Source of the DNA: Bradyrhizobium sp. ORS 278
GTDB lineage: Bacteria; Pseudomonadota; Alphaproteobacteria; Rhizobiales; Xanthobacteraceae
Direction of reading: 5' to 3'
Length of the DNA: 64,000 nucleotides
Assembly (NCBI RefSeq): GCF_000026145.1
Contig: NC_009445.1
Span: 5,610,501 to 5,674,500, forward strand
Position 1 is the stretch's first letter, and the number at the start of each line of letters is the position of its first letter. Shown piece by piece: positions 27,581 through 35,766 of this stretch. The notes below the pieces were generated by a model. The model did not search any database. It had not been told where the DNA came from and saw nothing but the letters and a program-made list of their open reading frames with translations. Made by a program: the position numbers and the translations under genes.

Positions 27581-28426
27581 CTAGAGGTGCTGCCCTCCGT
27601 TGATCTGGATTTCCTCGCCGGTCACATAGCTGGCCGCATCCGAGCAGAGGAAGAACAGCACTTTCGCGACCTCTTCCGGTGCGCCGATCCGGCGCATCGG
27701 GATCAACGGTGAGAATCGCGCCTCGGTCTCCGGCGACACCATTTCGGTCTTGATTTCGCCGGGTGCGATCGCGTTCACGCGGATGCCATGCGGCGCGAAA
27801 TCATGCGCCATCTCGCGGGTCAGGCAGGCCAGCGCCGCCTTCGATGTCGCATAGGCCGTGCCGGCAAACGGGTGCACGCGGGTACCGACGATCGAGGTCA
27901 CGTTGACGACCGCGCCCTGGCCGCGTTTCAGTTCCTGGAACAGGCCGCGCGCCAACAGGATGGGCCCGAGAAAGTTGACGTGAAAGACCGTCATCCAGGT
28001 CTCGACCGAGGTCGCGAGCGAATCGAGCCGGCCGCCATCCTCAGCCTTCGGCGAGATCGCGGCATTGTTGATCAAGGCATGGAGCGGCGCGCCGTCCAGC
28101 CGGTCCTTGATATCCGCGATCGCGCGCGGGATCGCCTTGCGGTCGCTCAGATCGACCTGAACGTGATTGTCCGGCCCGGCATCCCAGGGACAGCGCCCGC
28201 CATCGAACGGCTGGCGCGAGCAGGTGATGATACGCCAGCCGGCATCGGAAAACAGCCGGGCCGTCGCGTGGCCGATGCCGCGCGAGCCGCCGGTCAGAAC
28301 CAGCGTCTTCTGCTCGGTGCGTCCGGGACGCTCGGCCGCCGCAGCGTCCCGATGAAACGGGCACGACTCGATCTCCGCCGTGTCGATGGCGCCCTCGCGA
28401 ACATCCTGGTCGAGATCGAGGCTCAC
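27581..28426 (-). CDS. fixR: FixR-like short-chain dehydrogenase/reductase upstream of nifA
   Basis: A 281-residue SDR with the cofactor loop TGGSRGIG, the NNAA motif and the catalytic YATSK. The position directly upstream of nifA on the same strand is that of fixR in Bradyrhizobium, whose product is an SDR not essential for fixation. The N-terminal extension of about 40 residues before the Rossmann fold is also typical. The start is GTG 28426 (GTGAGCCTC); the nearby ATG is out of frame. The promoter is a sigma-54 element at 28492-28507 with a NifA-like site upstream. The substrate is unknown. Confidence 0.85.
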   Translation of the reverse strand: MSLDLDQDVREGAIDTAEIESCPFHRDAAAAERPGRTEQKTLVLTGGSRGIGHATARLFSDAGWRIITCSRQPFDGGRCPWDAGPDNHVQVDLSDRKAIPRAIADIKDRLDGAPLHALINNAAISPKAEDGGRLDSLATSVETWMTVFHVNFLGPILLARGLFQELKRGQGAVVNVTSIVGTRVHPFAGTAYATSKAALACLTREMAHDFAPHGIRVNAIAPGEIKTEMVSPETEARFSPLIPMRRIGAPEEVAKVLFFLCSDAASYVTGEEIQINGGQHL

Positions 28427-28491
28427 CTCATTCGTCCTGATCCTGCACCGCGCTCGCTGAAACCACGCGCGGTATTGTCATGCGGCGGTTG

Positions 28492-28507
28492 TGCAGATTC
28501 CGGGCCA
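28492..28507 (-). promoter_or_regulatory. Sigma-54 promoter of fixR-nifA
   Basis: Minus strand TGGCCCGGAATCTGCA keeps GG-N10-GC spacing and most consensus bases. It lies about 65 bases upstream of the fixR start, which would allow NifA autoregulation. Confidence 0.72.
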
Positions 28508-28539
28508 GAGAAAAAACGGCGCGATTGTCAGCACCTCCT

Positions 28540-28555
28540 TGTCGGGTTCGCGACA
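28540..28555. promoter_or_regulatory. NifA-type site between fixR and the YqeB-like gene
   Basis: TGTCGGGTTCGCGACA, exact TGT-N10-ACA with extended palindrome. It lies about 35 bases upstream of the fixR -24 box and 95 bases before the plus-strand promoter at 28650. In B. diazoefficiens the redox regulator RegR binds near this position, so RegR rather than NifA may use it. Confidence 0.72.
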
Positions 28556-28649
28556 GATTGGCCGCTTCAGAACAATGTCCAGCGTCGGCTTTCCGCCGCG
28601 CCGATCCCAAGGCCTTCAAACGATGATCCTTTTCCAAGAGCTCCGGCGC

Positions 28650-28665
28650 TGGTCCAACTCTTGCT
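28650..28665 (+). promoter_or_regulatory. Candidate sigma-54 promoter of the YqeB-like gene
   Basis: TGGTCCAACTCTTGCT has TGG at -24, TTGCT at -12 and correct spacing. It points toward the gene at 28741. Confidence 0.68.
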
Positions 28666-28740
28666 CAACTCATTGATCATTCGAACTGGAAGCTGGCTTT
28701 CCAGTCTCACGACGGACAGCCACGAGACATCGAACGCCGT

Positions 28741-29586
28741 ATGGACCGGGACATGGGGACGAATGCAGTGCGCTTCGCCGTTGTCCTCGGGACCAACGAC
28801 GTCGCCTCCGCAATCGCGGTGCATCTGCATCGCGAGGGCTTCTGCGTGGTGTTGTCGCATGACCCCAACCCGCCGGTCATGCGGCGCAAGATGGCGTTTC
28901 ACGACGCCCTCTTCGGCGACGCCGTGCGTATCGAGAATGTGATCGGCGAGCGCATCGACAGCACGATGGACGTGTTCAAGGCACTCGGCGATCCCCAGCA
29001 CGTCCTGGTGACGCCGCTCGGCCTGCTCGATCTGCTGCCGGTCCGCGCCATCGATGTTCTGATCGATGCGCGAATGCAGACGCGCGAGGTCACGCCCAAT
29101 CTGCGCGGCATGACCCGTCTGTCGATCGGCATCGGCCCGGGCTTCTCGCCATCGGCCAATTGCGACATCGCGATCGAGACCCGGCCGGACCGGCTCGGGC
29201 AGATCGTGCGCGAGGGCTGGACCCTCGCGAAGGACGATATTGGCGAACTCGGCGGCGTCGGAGCAGACAGGTTGGTAAATTCACCGCATGAAGGCCGCTG
29301 GCATTCGCCGGTCGAGATCGGCACCCGGATCTACAAGGGGTTCGTGGTCGGTCACCTTTCCGGCGTCGCGATCACCGCGCCCTATGACGGCATCCTGCGC
29401 GGCATCGTCCGCGACGGCAGCGACGTGCCCGCGGGCATCGCGCTCGCCGAGATCGACCCGCGCGGCCGTCATGCCCAGTGGACCGGGATCGACGCGAAGG
29501 GGCAGGCGCTCGCACAGGCAACGCTCGCGGCCATCCGGCTGCACGCGGCCGATCGCATCGGCGCGAGCGCGGCCGCCTCCCGCTGA
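28741..29586 (+). CDS. YqeB/EF2563-like molybdenum-hydroxylase accessory protein
   Basis: A 281-residue protein resembling the EF2563/YqeB family, which accompanies selenium-dependent molybdenum hydroxylases. It has an N-terminal Rossmann-like segment (VVLGTNDVASAIAVHLHREGF), the family's RRKMAFHDALF (compare RRTVSFxEA), and a GIGPGFSPSANCDIAIET motif near residue 135. No selenophosphate synthase or hydroxylase is nearby. Its place beside fixR-nifA, with a sigma-54-like promoter, suggests a molybdenum-related job in nitrogen fixation. A start 12 bases downstream is possible. Confidence 0.78.
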   Translation: MDRDMGTNAVRFAVVLGTNDVASAIAVHLHREGFCVVLSHDPNPPVMRRKMAFHDALFGDAVRIENVIGERIDSTMDVFKALGDPQHVLVTPLGLLDLLPVRAIDVLIDARMQTREVTPNLRGMTRLSIGIGPGFSPSANCDIAIETRPDRLGQIVREGWTLAKDDIGELGGVGADRLVNSPHEGRWHSPVEIGTRIYKGFVVGHLSGVAITAPYDGILRGIVRDGSDVPAGIALAEIDPRGRHAQWTGIDAKGQALAQATLAAIRLHAADRIGASAAASR

Positions 29587-29692
29587 TTGCAGCGCTTTCG
29601 AACGATTCTCGCTAATGCGAGTCTCGATCGCCCATCTCGGCATCGGGCTTGGCATCGCCGTTGCTTATTGTTGGCAGGAGCGAGCACCAGCC

Positions 29693-29935
29693 ATGATCAT
29701 TTGTTCCTGCAACGTCATCAGCGACACGGCCATTCGCGACATCGTCACGACGGCCGCCACCACCTTCGGCTCACCGGCACAAGTCTATGATTGTCTCGGC
29801 TGCTCGGTCCAATGCGGCCTCTGCTCGCGCTCGGTCAAGCGGATCCTGGACGAGCACAGCGGGGAAACGGCAACTGCGGTGGTCTGGCCCGTGCACGCCG
29901 AACCCACGCCGTGCGAGCTGATGTCGGCGGCGTAA
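29693..29935 (+). CDS. BFD-like [2Fe-2S] protein
   Basis: An 80-residue protein with the bacterioferritin-associated-ferredoxin layout: MIICSCN (C-x-C) at the N-terminus and CLGCSVQCGLC about 35 residues later. The extra Cys residues (C-x2-C-x3-C-x2-C) exceed the usual C-x2-C. It probably binds a [2Fe-2S] cluster. The same domain is fused to NifE in this window. It follows the YqeB-like gene by about 105 bases on the same strand. Confidence 0.85.
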   Translation: MIICSCNVISDTAIRDIVTTAATTFGSPAQVYDCLGCSVQCGLCSRSVKRILDEHSGETATAVVWPVHAEPTPCELMSAA

Positions 29936-30038
29936 GAGGGCGACGACGCACGCGCGTGTCGCATCGCGCGCTGTCGGATGTCGGACAAAACCGACACGAG
30001 CTCCCAGGGAGGCGCACCTTGGATCAATTGGCTGTAGC

Positions 30039-30198
30039 GGGGCCTCGCCCTTCGAGACGCCCGCCTGCGGCGGGCTCCTCAGGGTGAGGGGCGAAGCCTG
30101 AGCATCGGACGCAGCTTTGGTCCTTGTGCAGTTCCACCCTCGGCTTTTGACCCTCATGGTGAGGAGGCGCGCAGCGCCGTCTCGAACCATGAGGCCCG
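30039..30198. repeat. Repeat family R1, copy 1
   Basis: Inverted repeat with cttcgagacgcccgcctgcg at one end and cgtctcgaaccatgaggcc at the other. Further copies lie at 36429-36609 and 38524-38731. Confidence 0.85.
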
Positions 30199-30217
30199 AG
30201 ATGTCCCGACAGACTTA

Positions 30218-31075
30218 TCAAATGAATGGCTTTCCCCCTGTCACCGCCACCGTCGTCCCCGACGTGTAGCTCGACAACGGATCGGCGAGCATCACATAGG
30301 CCGTCGCCAGTTCGGCCGGCTGGCCGGCACGCTGCATCGGCACCTGCTGGCCAAAGCTCTTCATCTTCTCCTCCGGCATGGTCGAGGGGATCAGCGGTGT
30401 CCAGATCGGGCCGGGCGCCACGGCATTGGCGCGGATACCCTTCTCCGCCAACATCTGGGCGAGTCCGCCGGTGAAATTCTGAATCGCGCCCTTGGTGGTG
30501 GCGTAAGCGAGCAGCCCGGGATTCGGCATATCGGCATTGACCGAGGCGGTGTTGACGATCGCGCTGCCCGGCTTCATGTGCGGCACCGCCGCCTTGGTGA
30601 GATAGAACATCGCATGGATGTTGGTGCGGAAGGTGATCTCCCACTCTTCATCCGAAATGTCGCCGATGTCGCTGAACGTCGCCTGGTGCGCGGCATTGTT
30701 GACGAGAATGTCGATCCCGCCGAATTCGTCGACGGCACGCTGGATGATCGCCCGGCAATGCGCGGGATCCTGGATATTGCCGGACATCAGCAGCGCTTTC
30801 CGGCCCTCCTTCTCGATCAGTTGCTGAACCTCCTTGGCGTCGTCGTGCTCATCGAGATAGGCGATGAGAATGTCGGCGCCCTCGCGGGCATAGGCGATCG
30901 CCACGGCGCGGCCGATGCCGCTGTCGCCTCCGGTGATGACGGCCTTCTTGCCCGTCAGCTTGCCCGCCCCCTTGTAGCTTGTCTCGCCGTGATCTGGCCT
31001 CGGCTGCATGGCGGCGGTCGTGCCCGGCATGGGCTGCCGCTGCGGCGGAAATGGCGGCGTGGGGTGATCGGACAT
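30218..31075 (-). CDS. SDR-family oxidoreductase (YghA-like)
   Basis: A 285-residue short-chain dehydrogenase with a proline-rich N-terminal arm (TPPFPPQRQPMPG), the NAD(P) loop TGGDSGIGRA, NNAA, and the catalytic Y-x3-K in LLAYATTKGA. The end SGTTVAVTGGKPFI is usual for the YghA/glucose-dehydrogenase-like group. These are often stress-linked and the substrate is unknown. Start ATG 31075 follows GGAGCAGCACCG. It is not part of the nif regulon by any site seen. Confidence 0.9.
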   Translation of the reverse strand: MSDHPTPPFPPQRQPMPGTTAAMQPRPDHGETSYKGAGKLTGKKAVITGGDSGIGRAVAIAYAREGADILIAYLDEHDDAKEVQQLIEKEGRKALLMSGNIQDPAHCRAIIQRAVDEFGGIDILVNNAAHQATFSDIGDISDEEWEITFRTNIHAMFYLTKAAVPHMKPGSAIVNTASVNADMPNPGLLAYATTKGAIQNFTGGLAQMLAEKGIRANAVAPGPIWTPLIPSTMPEEKMKSFGQQVPMQRAGQPAELATAYVMLADPLSSYTSGTTVAVTGGKPFI

Positions 31076-31226
31076 CGGTGCTGCTCCTGGCGGTTGCTGC
31101 AGCTTCAATCGCAGCGCGGAGACGGCGTTCCTGAGCGCGATGCGACCGCGGCAGCCTGTTCGTTACGGAACGGCAGCACCTCCGCCTGCATTGCCGTGCT
31201 GCGTCAGACCAGGAAAGGACCGCGCG

Positions 31227-31409
31227 ATGGCCAAAGATGATCCGAAGGATCTCCCGATCAACGGGCGCGAGCCCGACCGCTCCGAGGACGACATCCAGCG
31301 CGATCAGCTCGGCCCGCGCGGCGTACCGGGCGGACAAGATCCGGCGAAGATGACGCCGCAGCGCGACAAGAAGACGCCGGACGATGTCGATCCCGGGCAT
31401 ACGGCGTGA
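31227..31409 (+). CDS. Small hydrophilic protein (60 residues)
   Basis: An uncharacterised, highly charged protein starting MAKDDPKDLPINGREPDRSED, without hydrophobic segments; it is probably disordered. ATG 31227 is preceded by AGGAAAGGA, a strong ribosome site. It is divergent from the SDR gene. Similar short Asp/Lys/Pro-rich proteins are common in Bradyrhizobium; no function is known to me. Confidence 0.75.
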   Translation: MAKDDPKDLPINGREPDRSEDDIQRDQLGPRGVPGGQDPAKMTPQRDKKTPDDVDPGHTA

Positions 31410-31597
31410 TGGGTTGCCATCAATCGAGAGCCCCCGGGCAAGGCGGCAGGAGACAAAGCTAACGACTGTCACCACCGCCGTAGCGTAGCTATCAGCTCAC
31501 GGTCGAGACCGTTGCTCATTCTGCGCGGCATGATGTGAGTATGAAGACGTAGCTAAGTGAGTAGGAGTCGGCTATCCACCACAGCCAGCGGTACACT

Positions 31598-31625
31598 CCC
31601 TCTCCCCGTTCTTGCGGGGAGAGGG
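31598..31625. repeat. Hairpin repeat fragment
   Basis: ccctctccccg / cggggagaggg stem around ttcttg, a partial copy of the same type of element as 19502-19670. Confidence 0.65.
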
Positions 31626-31699
31626 TCGGCGTGAGGGGCAGCCACACGGACGGTCTCAGTAAGACACGACGCACTCATGGGGCGCCGCCACTTCTCGCC

Positions 31700-31855
31700 T
31701 CAATGCGTCTTGCTCTCACCCCACTTCTCCAGATCCTTGGCAGGCTCCGACTGCTGCTCCTTTTCCGGCTTCTTGGCCCAGGGCTTGTCGGTTTGCTTCA
31801 TCGATCCCCAATCGCTCTCCTGGCGCGGATCGTCCTTCGGGGTTTCCTTGCTCAT
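31700..31855 (-). CDS. Small charged protein (51 residues)
   Basis: ATG 31855 to TGA 31700, preceded by GGAAGGACC. The product starts MSKETPKDDPRQESDWGSM and is rich in Lys, Glu and Trp (KPWAKKPEKEQQ, then LEKWGESKTH). It is uncharacterised and probably disordered. It lies just downstream of the DUF2934 gene on the same strand (25 bases), so the pair may be co-transcribed. It was found by reading the strand directly because it is very short. Confidence 0.7.
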   Translation of the reverse strand: MSKETPKDDPRQESDWGSMKQTDKPWAKKPEKEQQSEPAKDLEKWGESKTH

Positions 31856-31880
31856 CGCTGGTCCTTCCTGCTATCGCCGC

Positions 31881-32069
31881 TCAATCCGGCAGCATCGTCG
31901 GAGGCGGCGCCGTCGCCTCGTCGTTCAGCTCCTGCATCTGACGAATCTCTTGTTCGGCCTGATACCAGAACTCGTCCTCGCGACCGCCGGGGCGTCCCGC
32001 CTGCTCCCACAGATGATGGGCGCGCTCACGAATTCTGTCCTGAAGTTCCGCGTCGCTGATCTGGTCCAT
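31881..32069 (-). CDS. DUF2934 small protein
   Basis: A 62-residue protein with the DUF2934 pattern RIRERAHHLWEQAGRPGGRE followed by FWYQAEQEI. Rhizobiales genomes carry many copies; function is unknown. ATG 32069 is preceded by GCGAGGAGC. Confidence 0.88.
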   Translation of the reverse strand: MDQISDAELQDRIRERAHHLWEQAGRPGGREDEFWYQAEQEIRQMQELNDEATAPPPTMLPD

Positions 32070-32202
32070 GATGCTCCTCGCATGCGGCCGCGTCCGACCT
32101 GCGAGGCAATCATCGCGAGCAGTCGAAGTTCCAAGCGCCGTCGCGAGCGGGCGATCCGCCGCAGCCGTGCAGCATGATCAGACAGACGCGTCGCCTGCCC
32201 GA

Positions 32203-32559
32203 TCAGCTCAGATTGCCCGGCATGAAGCAGCGGATCGAGGTGCCGAGCGAGCCCTTGACCGGCCACACCATCGTGCGTCCGGCGCGGTTCGGCTCGGTAA
32301 TCACGGCATCGTCCGGGACGACGATCCATTCGCCATCGAGCCGCACGCGATAATGCGTGCCTTGCAGATCCCAGTCCGGATCGGAGACGGCGAAGCCGTC
32401 GGCATCGGAGCAGCATGGACCACGGCCGCTCTTCAAGCTGTCGAACCAACCCTTGAGTGGCGAGTTGGTATAACGACCGTCGTCACGCGCGACGGCAGTG
32501 TTGAACCACAGCGCAGCCGCCAAGGCTGCGCCGCTCAGCGCAAGCAAGGTTCTCGTCAT
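32203..32559 (-). CDS. Small secreted protein with CCSDADG motif
   Basis: A 118-residue protein with a signal peptide (MTRTLLALSGAALAAALWF, cleavage near VARDD). The mature part has GPCCSDADGFAVSDPDWD, then a Trp/Val-rich beta region ending IRCFMPGNLS. The vicinal Cys pair and a later Cys suggest disulfides or metal/heme binding. A protein of the same design is encoded at 49983-50375. Function is unknown. Start ATG 32559 is chosen because it places the signal peptide at the N-terminus. Confidence 0.82.
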   Translation of the reverse strand: MTRTLLALSGAALAAALWFNTAVARDDGRYTNSPLKGWFDSLKSGRGPCCSDADGFAVSDPDWDLQGTHYRVRLDGEWIVVPDDAVITEPNRAGRTMVWPVKGSLGTSIRCFMPGNLS

Positions 32560-32665
32560 CTGATCACCGCGAGCTATCTGCGCGTGCTCCGGACTGCGGC
32601 GCACGCGGGGATCACCAGGATGACCGATGAATGCGCTCCGAGGTTGAATGTTCCTCGCCGTGAAC

Positions 32666-34036
32666 TCACGCCGCGTCAGCCGGCACCGTGGCATCCGCCG
32701 GCACCATGGCCTCGATCGTGACCCCCGTGCCGCTCGATGTCACGGTCAGCGTGCCGCCGAGCGCCAGCAGCCGCTCGCGCATGCCGGTGAGGCCGAAGCC
32801 GAGCTTGTGCTCGGGCTTGAGGCCGCGGCCGTCGTCGCGCACGCGCACCCGTGTGTAGCTGCGGCGCTGGCCGGAGCCGGTCTGCTGCAGCGGCTCGATG
32901 CTGACATCGATCGAGGTCGCCTCGGCATGGCGGAACACGTTCGTCAGAGCCTCCTGCACGACGCGATAGATCGTCAGCTCGGCGGTCTCGTTGCCGTGCG
33001 CGACCTCGTCGGTGAAGCTGGTCGCTATCACCACCTCCGGCCGCGACTCCCGCCAGAGCCGCACCAGCGCGCCAAGCGCCTCGCGCAGGCCGAGCTCGGC
33101 CAGACCGATCGGGCGCAGCCGCTCCAGGATGCGGCGATTGAATTGCTGCACGGCATTGACTTGGTCGAGGATCGCCTGGCCGTGGCGGCGCATCGCACCG
33201 ACGTCCAGCCTGTCCGCCTCCGGCAATCGCATCAGCGCGCTGGCATGGGCGCGCAGCGCGAACAGATGCGGGCCGAACTCGTCATGCAGCTCGCGCGCGA
33301 TTTCCTTGCGCTCGAGGTCTTGCAGCGACACTGTCCGCTCGGCGAGCCGCCGCTTGTCCTCTACCGCCTCGCCGAGCGCGGCGGCGAGATGGTTGAGCTT
33401 GGCGCAGAGCGCGGCGAGCTCGGGCGCGCCGCCCGGCTTGACGCGGGCATCGTAGGCGCCGGTCTCGATACGGCTCATCGCGTCGGACAGATCCGACAGC
33501 GGCGCCAGCGCGCGGCCGACCACCAGCGTGGTGATTCCGAACAGCGCCAGACCGACCAGGGAGCCGACCACCAGCTGCGTGACGATGCCGTCCCAGATCT
33601 CGGCGATCTCGTCGTCGGGATGCGAGGTGATCACCAGCGTGTCGGCCCGTCCTGCGACGATCACGGGCATGCTGACCGAGGTCTTGTCCGGGTGAACCAG
33701 CGCGATGAACCAGGCCGGCGCCGCCCGCGCCGCGCCTTGCGAGGACGGCAACTGCACCGCCGCCCCCTGCCTCGCCACGCTGACATGGCGCAGCTGGCCG
33801 AGATCGCTGACGATGCGGTTCAACCGGGAATCCGGATCCGGCGCGTCGTTGACCTCGTCCATGATGGTCTCGATGAAGGCGCGGGTCAGGCGGATGACGC
33901 TCTGGTCCTCGGCGAGCACGCGCGGCGCCGCCTCCAGCACCAGCCGGCCGATATTGAGCGCGAGCCCCAGCGTCAGCACCAGCGCGAGCAGCACGTTGAT
34001 GCGCCTGCGCAACGACCAATTCTGCCACATTGTCAC
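32666..34036 (-). CDS. Sensor histidine kinase (HisKA_3 type), possibly FlhS-like
   Basis: A 456-residue membrane kinase: TM1 at about 11-33, a periplasmic domain of about 120 residues, TM2 near 150-172, HAMP, the His box ERKEIARELHDEFGPHL, and the ATP domain (VVQEALTNVFRHA, DDGRGL, GFGLTGMRERL). It belongs to the NarX/DegS-like group and should phosphorylate the divergent LuxR-type regulator at 34240. Being next to fghA, the pair may be equivalent to FlhSR, which controls methanol and formaldehyde genes in Paracoccus; that link is an inference. The start is GTG 34036 or ATG 34030. Confidence 0.9.
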   Translation of the reverse strand: MTMWQNWSLRRRINVLLALVLTLGLALNIGRLVLEAAPRVLAEDQSVIRLTRAFIETIMDEVNDAPDPDSRLNRIVSDLGQLRHVSVARQGAAVQLPSSQGAARAAPAWFIALVHPDKTSVSMPVIVAGRADTLVITSHPDDEIAEIWDGIVTQLVVGSLVGLALFGITTLVVGRALAPLSDLSDAMSRIETGAYDARVKPGGAPELAALCAKLNHLAAALGEAVEDKRRLAERTVSLQDLERKEIARELHDEFGPHLFALRAHASALMRLPEADRLDVGAMRRHGQAILDQVNAVQQFNRRILERLRPIGLAELGLREALGALVRLWRESRPEVVIATSFTDEVAHGNETAELTIYRVVQEALTNVFRHAEATSIDVSIEPLQQTGSGQRRSYTRVRVRDDGRGLKPEHKLGFGLTGMRERLLALGGTLTVTSSGTGVTIEAMVPADATVPADAA

Positions 34037-34057
34037 CGTCCCGAGGCCCCAGTTTTA

Positions 34058-34096
34058 CTCAGCTGTTTCACTCAGCTGTTTCACTGAGTTGTTTCA
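34058..34096. repeat. Three 13-bp tandem repeats upstream of the kinase gene
   Basis: actcagctgtttc occurs twice exactly and once as actgagttgtttc, back to back, within 60 bases of the kinase start and 145-180 bases from the regulator start. Confidence 0.85.
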
Positions 34097-34239
34097 CGCG
34101 CGCATTCATTGACAGACAAATCCGCCGGCGATCTAATTGCAACATGTTGCAGCACCGCGCAGCCCATGCATCCATGATGCATCGCAACAATAACGCGGGT
34201 TGAAAATGAGTCCGGGACCCCCAAGGTGACCTCAAGGCC

Positions 34240-34860
34240 ATGCGCATCCTGATCGTCGATGATCATCCCATTGTTGCATCCGGCTGCCGGGCCCTGCTGT
34301 CGGGCGATGCGGACCTCGAGCTGATCGAGGCCGCCGATGCCGAGAGCGGCGAAGCGAGCTTCATCGCGCGCCGGCCCGACGTCTGCGTCGTCGACATCAA
34401 CCTGCCGACCGTCTCCGGATTCGAGCTGGCGCGCCGCATCCTCGCGCATGACGCGAACGCCCGGCTGATCATGTTCAGCATGAACGACGATCCGGTGTTC
34501 GCCGCGCGCGCGATCGACATCGGCGCCAAGGGCTATGTCTCGAAGAGCGGCGATCCGAACGACCTGGCCGAGGCGATCCGCGAGGTCTTCAGCGGCGGCA
34601 GCTACCTGCCGCCGGCGATCGCGCGCAGCATCGCCTTCGCGGGCGCCGCCGTCGCGCAGAGCCCATTGGCGAAACTGACCTCGCGCGAACTCGAGATCCT
34701 GCGCCTGCTCAGCGCCGGCAAGAGCCTGACGGAGATCGCCTGGCTGATCCATTCGTCCTACAAGACCGTGGCCAACACCTCCTCCATCATCCGCCAGAAG
34801 CTCGGCGTAAGAACGTCCGGCGAGCTCGTGCGTTTGGCGATCGAGAACGGCGTCGCTTGA
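34240..34860 (+). CDS. LuxR-family response regulator
   Basis: A 206-residue two-domain regulator. The receiver has acidic residues D7/D8, phospho-acceptor D52 (VVDINLP) and Lys102 (VSKSGDP). The C-terminal LuxR-type helix-turn-helix is LTSRELEILRLLSAGKSLTEIA. It is paired with the divergent kinase at 32666-34036 and lies 60 bases before fghA on the same strand, so it may control C1 oxidation. In the recognition helix, KTVANTSSIIRQKLGV fits the family. Confidence 0.92.
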   Translation: MRILIVDDHPIVASGCRALLSGDADLELIEAADAESGEASFIARRPDVCVVDINLPTVSGFELARRILAHDANARLIMFSMNDDPVFAARAIDIGAKGYVSKSGDPNDLAEAIREVFSGGSYLPPAIARSIAFAGAAVAQSPLAKLTSRELEILRLLSAGKSLTEIAWLIHSSYKTVANTSSIIRQKLGVRTSGELVRLAIENGVA

Positions 34861-34920
34861 CATCGGGCCGGCGGCGCGCTCCGTTCCGCCGCCCCATGTT
34901 CCTTTTCGACAGGTGATCCC

Positions 34921-35766
34921 ATGACGCTCACGACCGTGTCCCAGAACAAATCCCACGGCGGCGTTCAGGGCGTCTATGGCCATGCCAGCCAGGAGACCAA
35001 GACCGAGATGACGTTCTCGGTGTTTGTGCCGCCGCATGCGGACGGCGCGAAGCTGCCGGTCGTCTGGTATCTCTCCGGCCTGACCTGCACCCACGCCAAT
35101 GTCACCGAGAAGGGCGAGTTCCGTGCCGCCTGCGCCGAGCTCGGCCTGATCTTCGTCGCGCCCGACACCTCGCCGCGTGGCGACGGCGTGCCGGGCGATC
35201 CGAACAACGCCTATGATTTCGGCCTCGGCGCCGGCTTCTACGTCGATGCGACGCAGGAGCCGTTTGCGAAGAACTATCGGATGTGGAGCTACGTCACGGA
35301 GGAGCTGCCGCACGTGGTCGCCGCGAATTTCCCGGTCGATCCGCGCCGGCAATCGGTGATGGGCCATTCGATGGGCGGCCATGGCGCGCTGACGGTGGCG
35401 CTGCGCAACCCCGACCGCTACCGCGCGGCCAGCGCGTTCTCGCCGATCGTCGCCCCCTCGCAGGTGCCATGGGGCGAGAAGGCGCTGTCAGGCTATCTCG
35501 GCAGCGACAAGGCGGCATGGCGCAAGCACGACGCGGTGGCGCTGATCGAGGATGGCGCGCGCGTCTCCGACCTGCTGGTCGATATCGGCACCGCCGATCA
35601 GTTCCTGACGCAGCAATTGCGCCCCGAGCTGCTCAAGGCCGCCTGCGACAAGGCCAACATCCCGCTGCTGCTGCGCAAGCAGGACGGCTACGACCACAGC
35701 TACTACTTCATCTCGACCTACATGGCCGATCATCTGCGCTGGCACGCGGCCCGGCTCGGCCGCTGA
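34921..35766 (+). CDS. fghA: S-formylglutathione hydrolase
   Basis: FghA hydrolyses S-formylglutathione to formate and glutathione, the last step of glutathione-dependent formaldehyde oxidation. The 281-residue esterase-D-fold protein has the catalytic Ser150 in GHSMGG, the conserved LSGLTCTHAN and the Asp/His region near GTADQFL and DGYDHSYYF. Its pathway partners, Gfa and the S-hydroxymethylglutathione dehydrogenase, are about 23 kb away at 57457-59163. Start ATG 34921. Confidence 0.96.
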   Translation: MTLTTVSQNKSHGGVQGVYGHASQETKTEMTFSVFVPPHADGAKLPVVWYLSGLTCTHANVTEKGEFRAACAELGLIFVAPDTSPRGDGVPGDPNNAYDFGLGAGFYVDATQEPFAKNYRMWSYVTEELPHVVAANFPVDPRRQSVMGHSMGGHGALTVALRNPDRYRAASAFSPIVAPSQVPWGEKALSGYLGSDKAAWRKHDAVALIEDGARVSDLLVDIGTADQFLTQQLRPELLKAACDKANIPLLLRKQDGYDHSYYFISTYMADHLRWHAARLGR

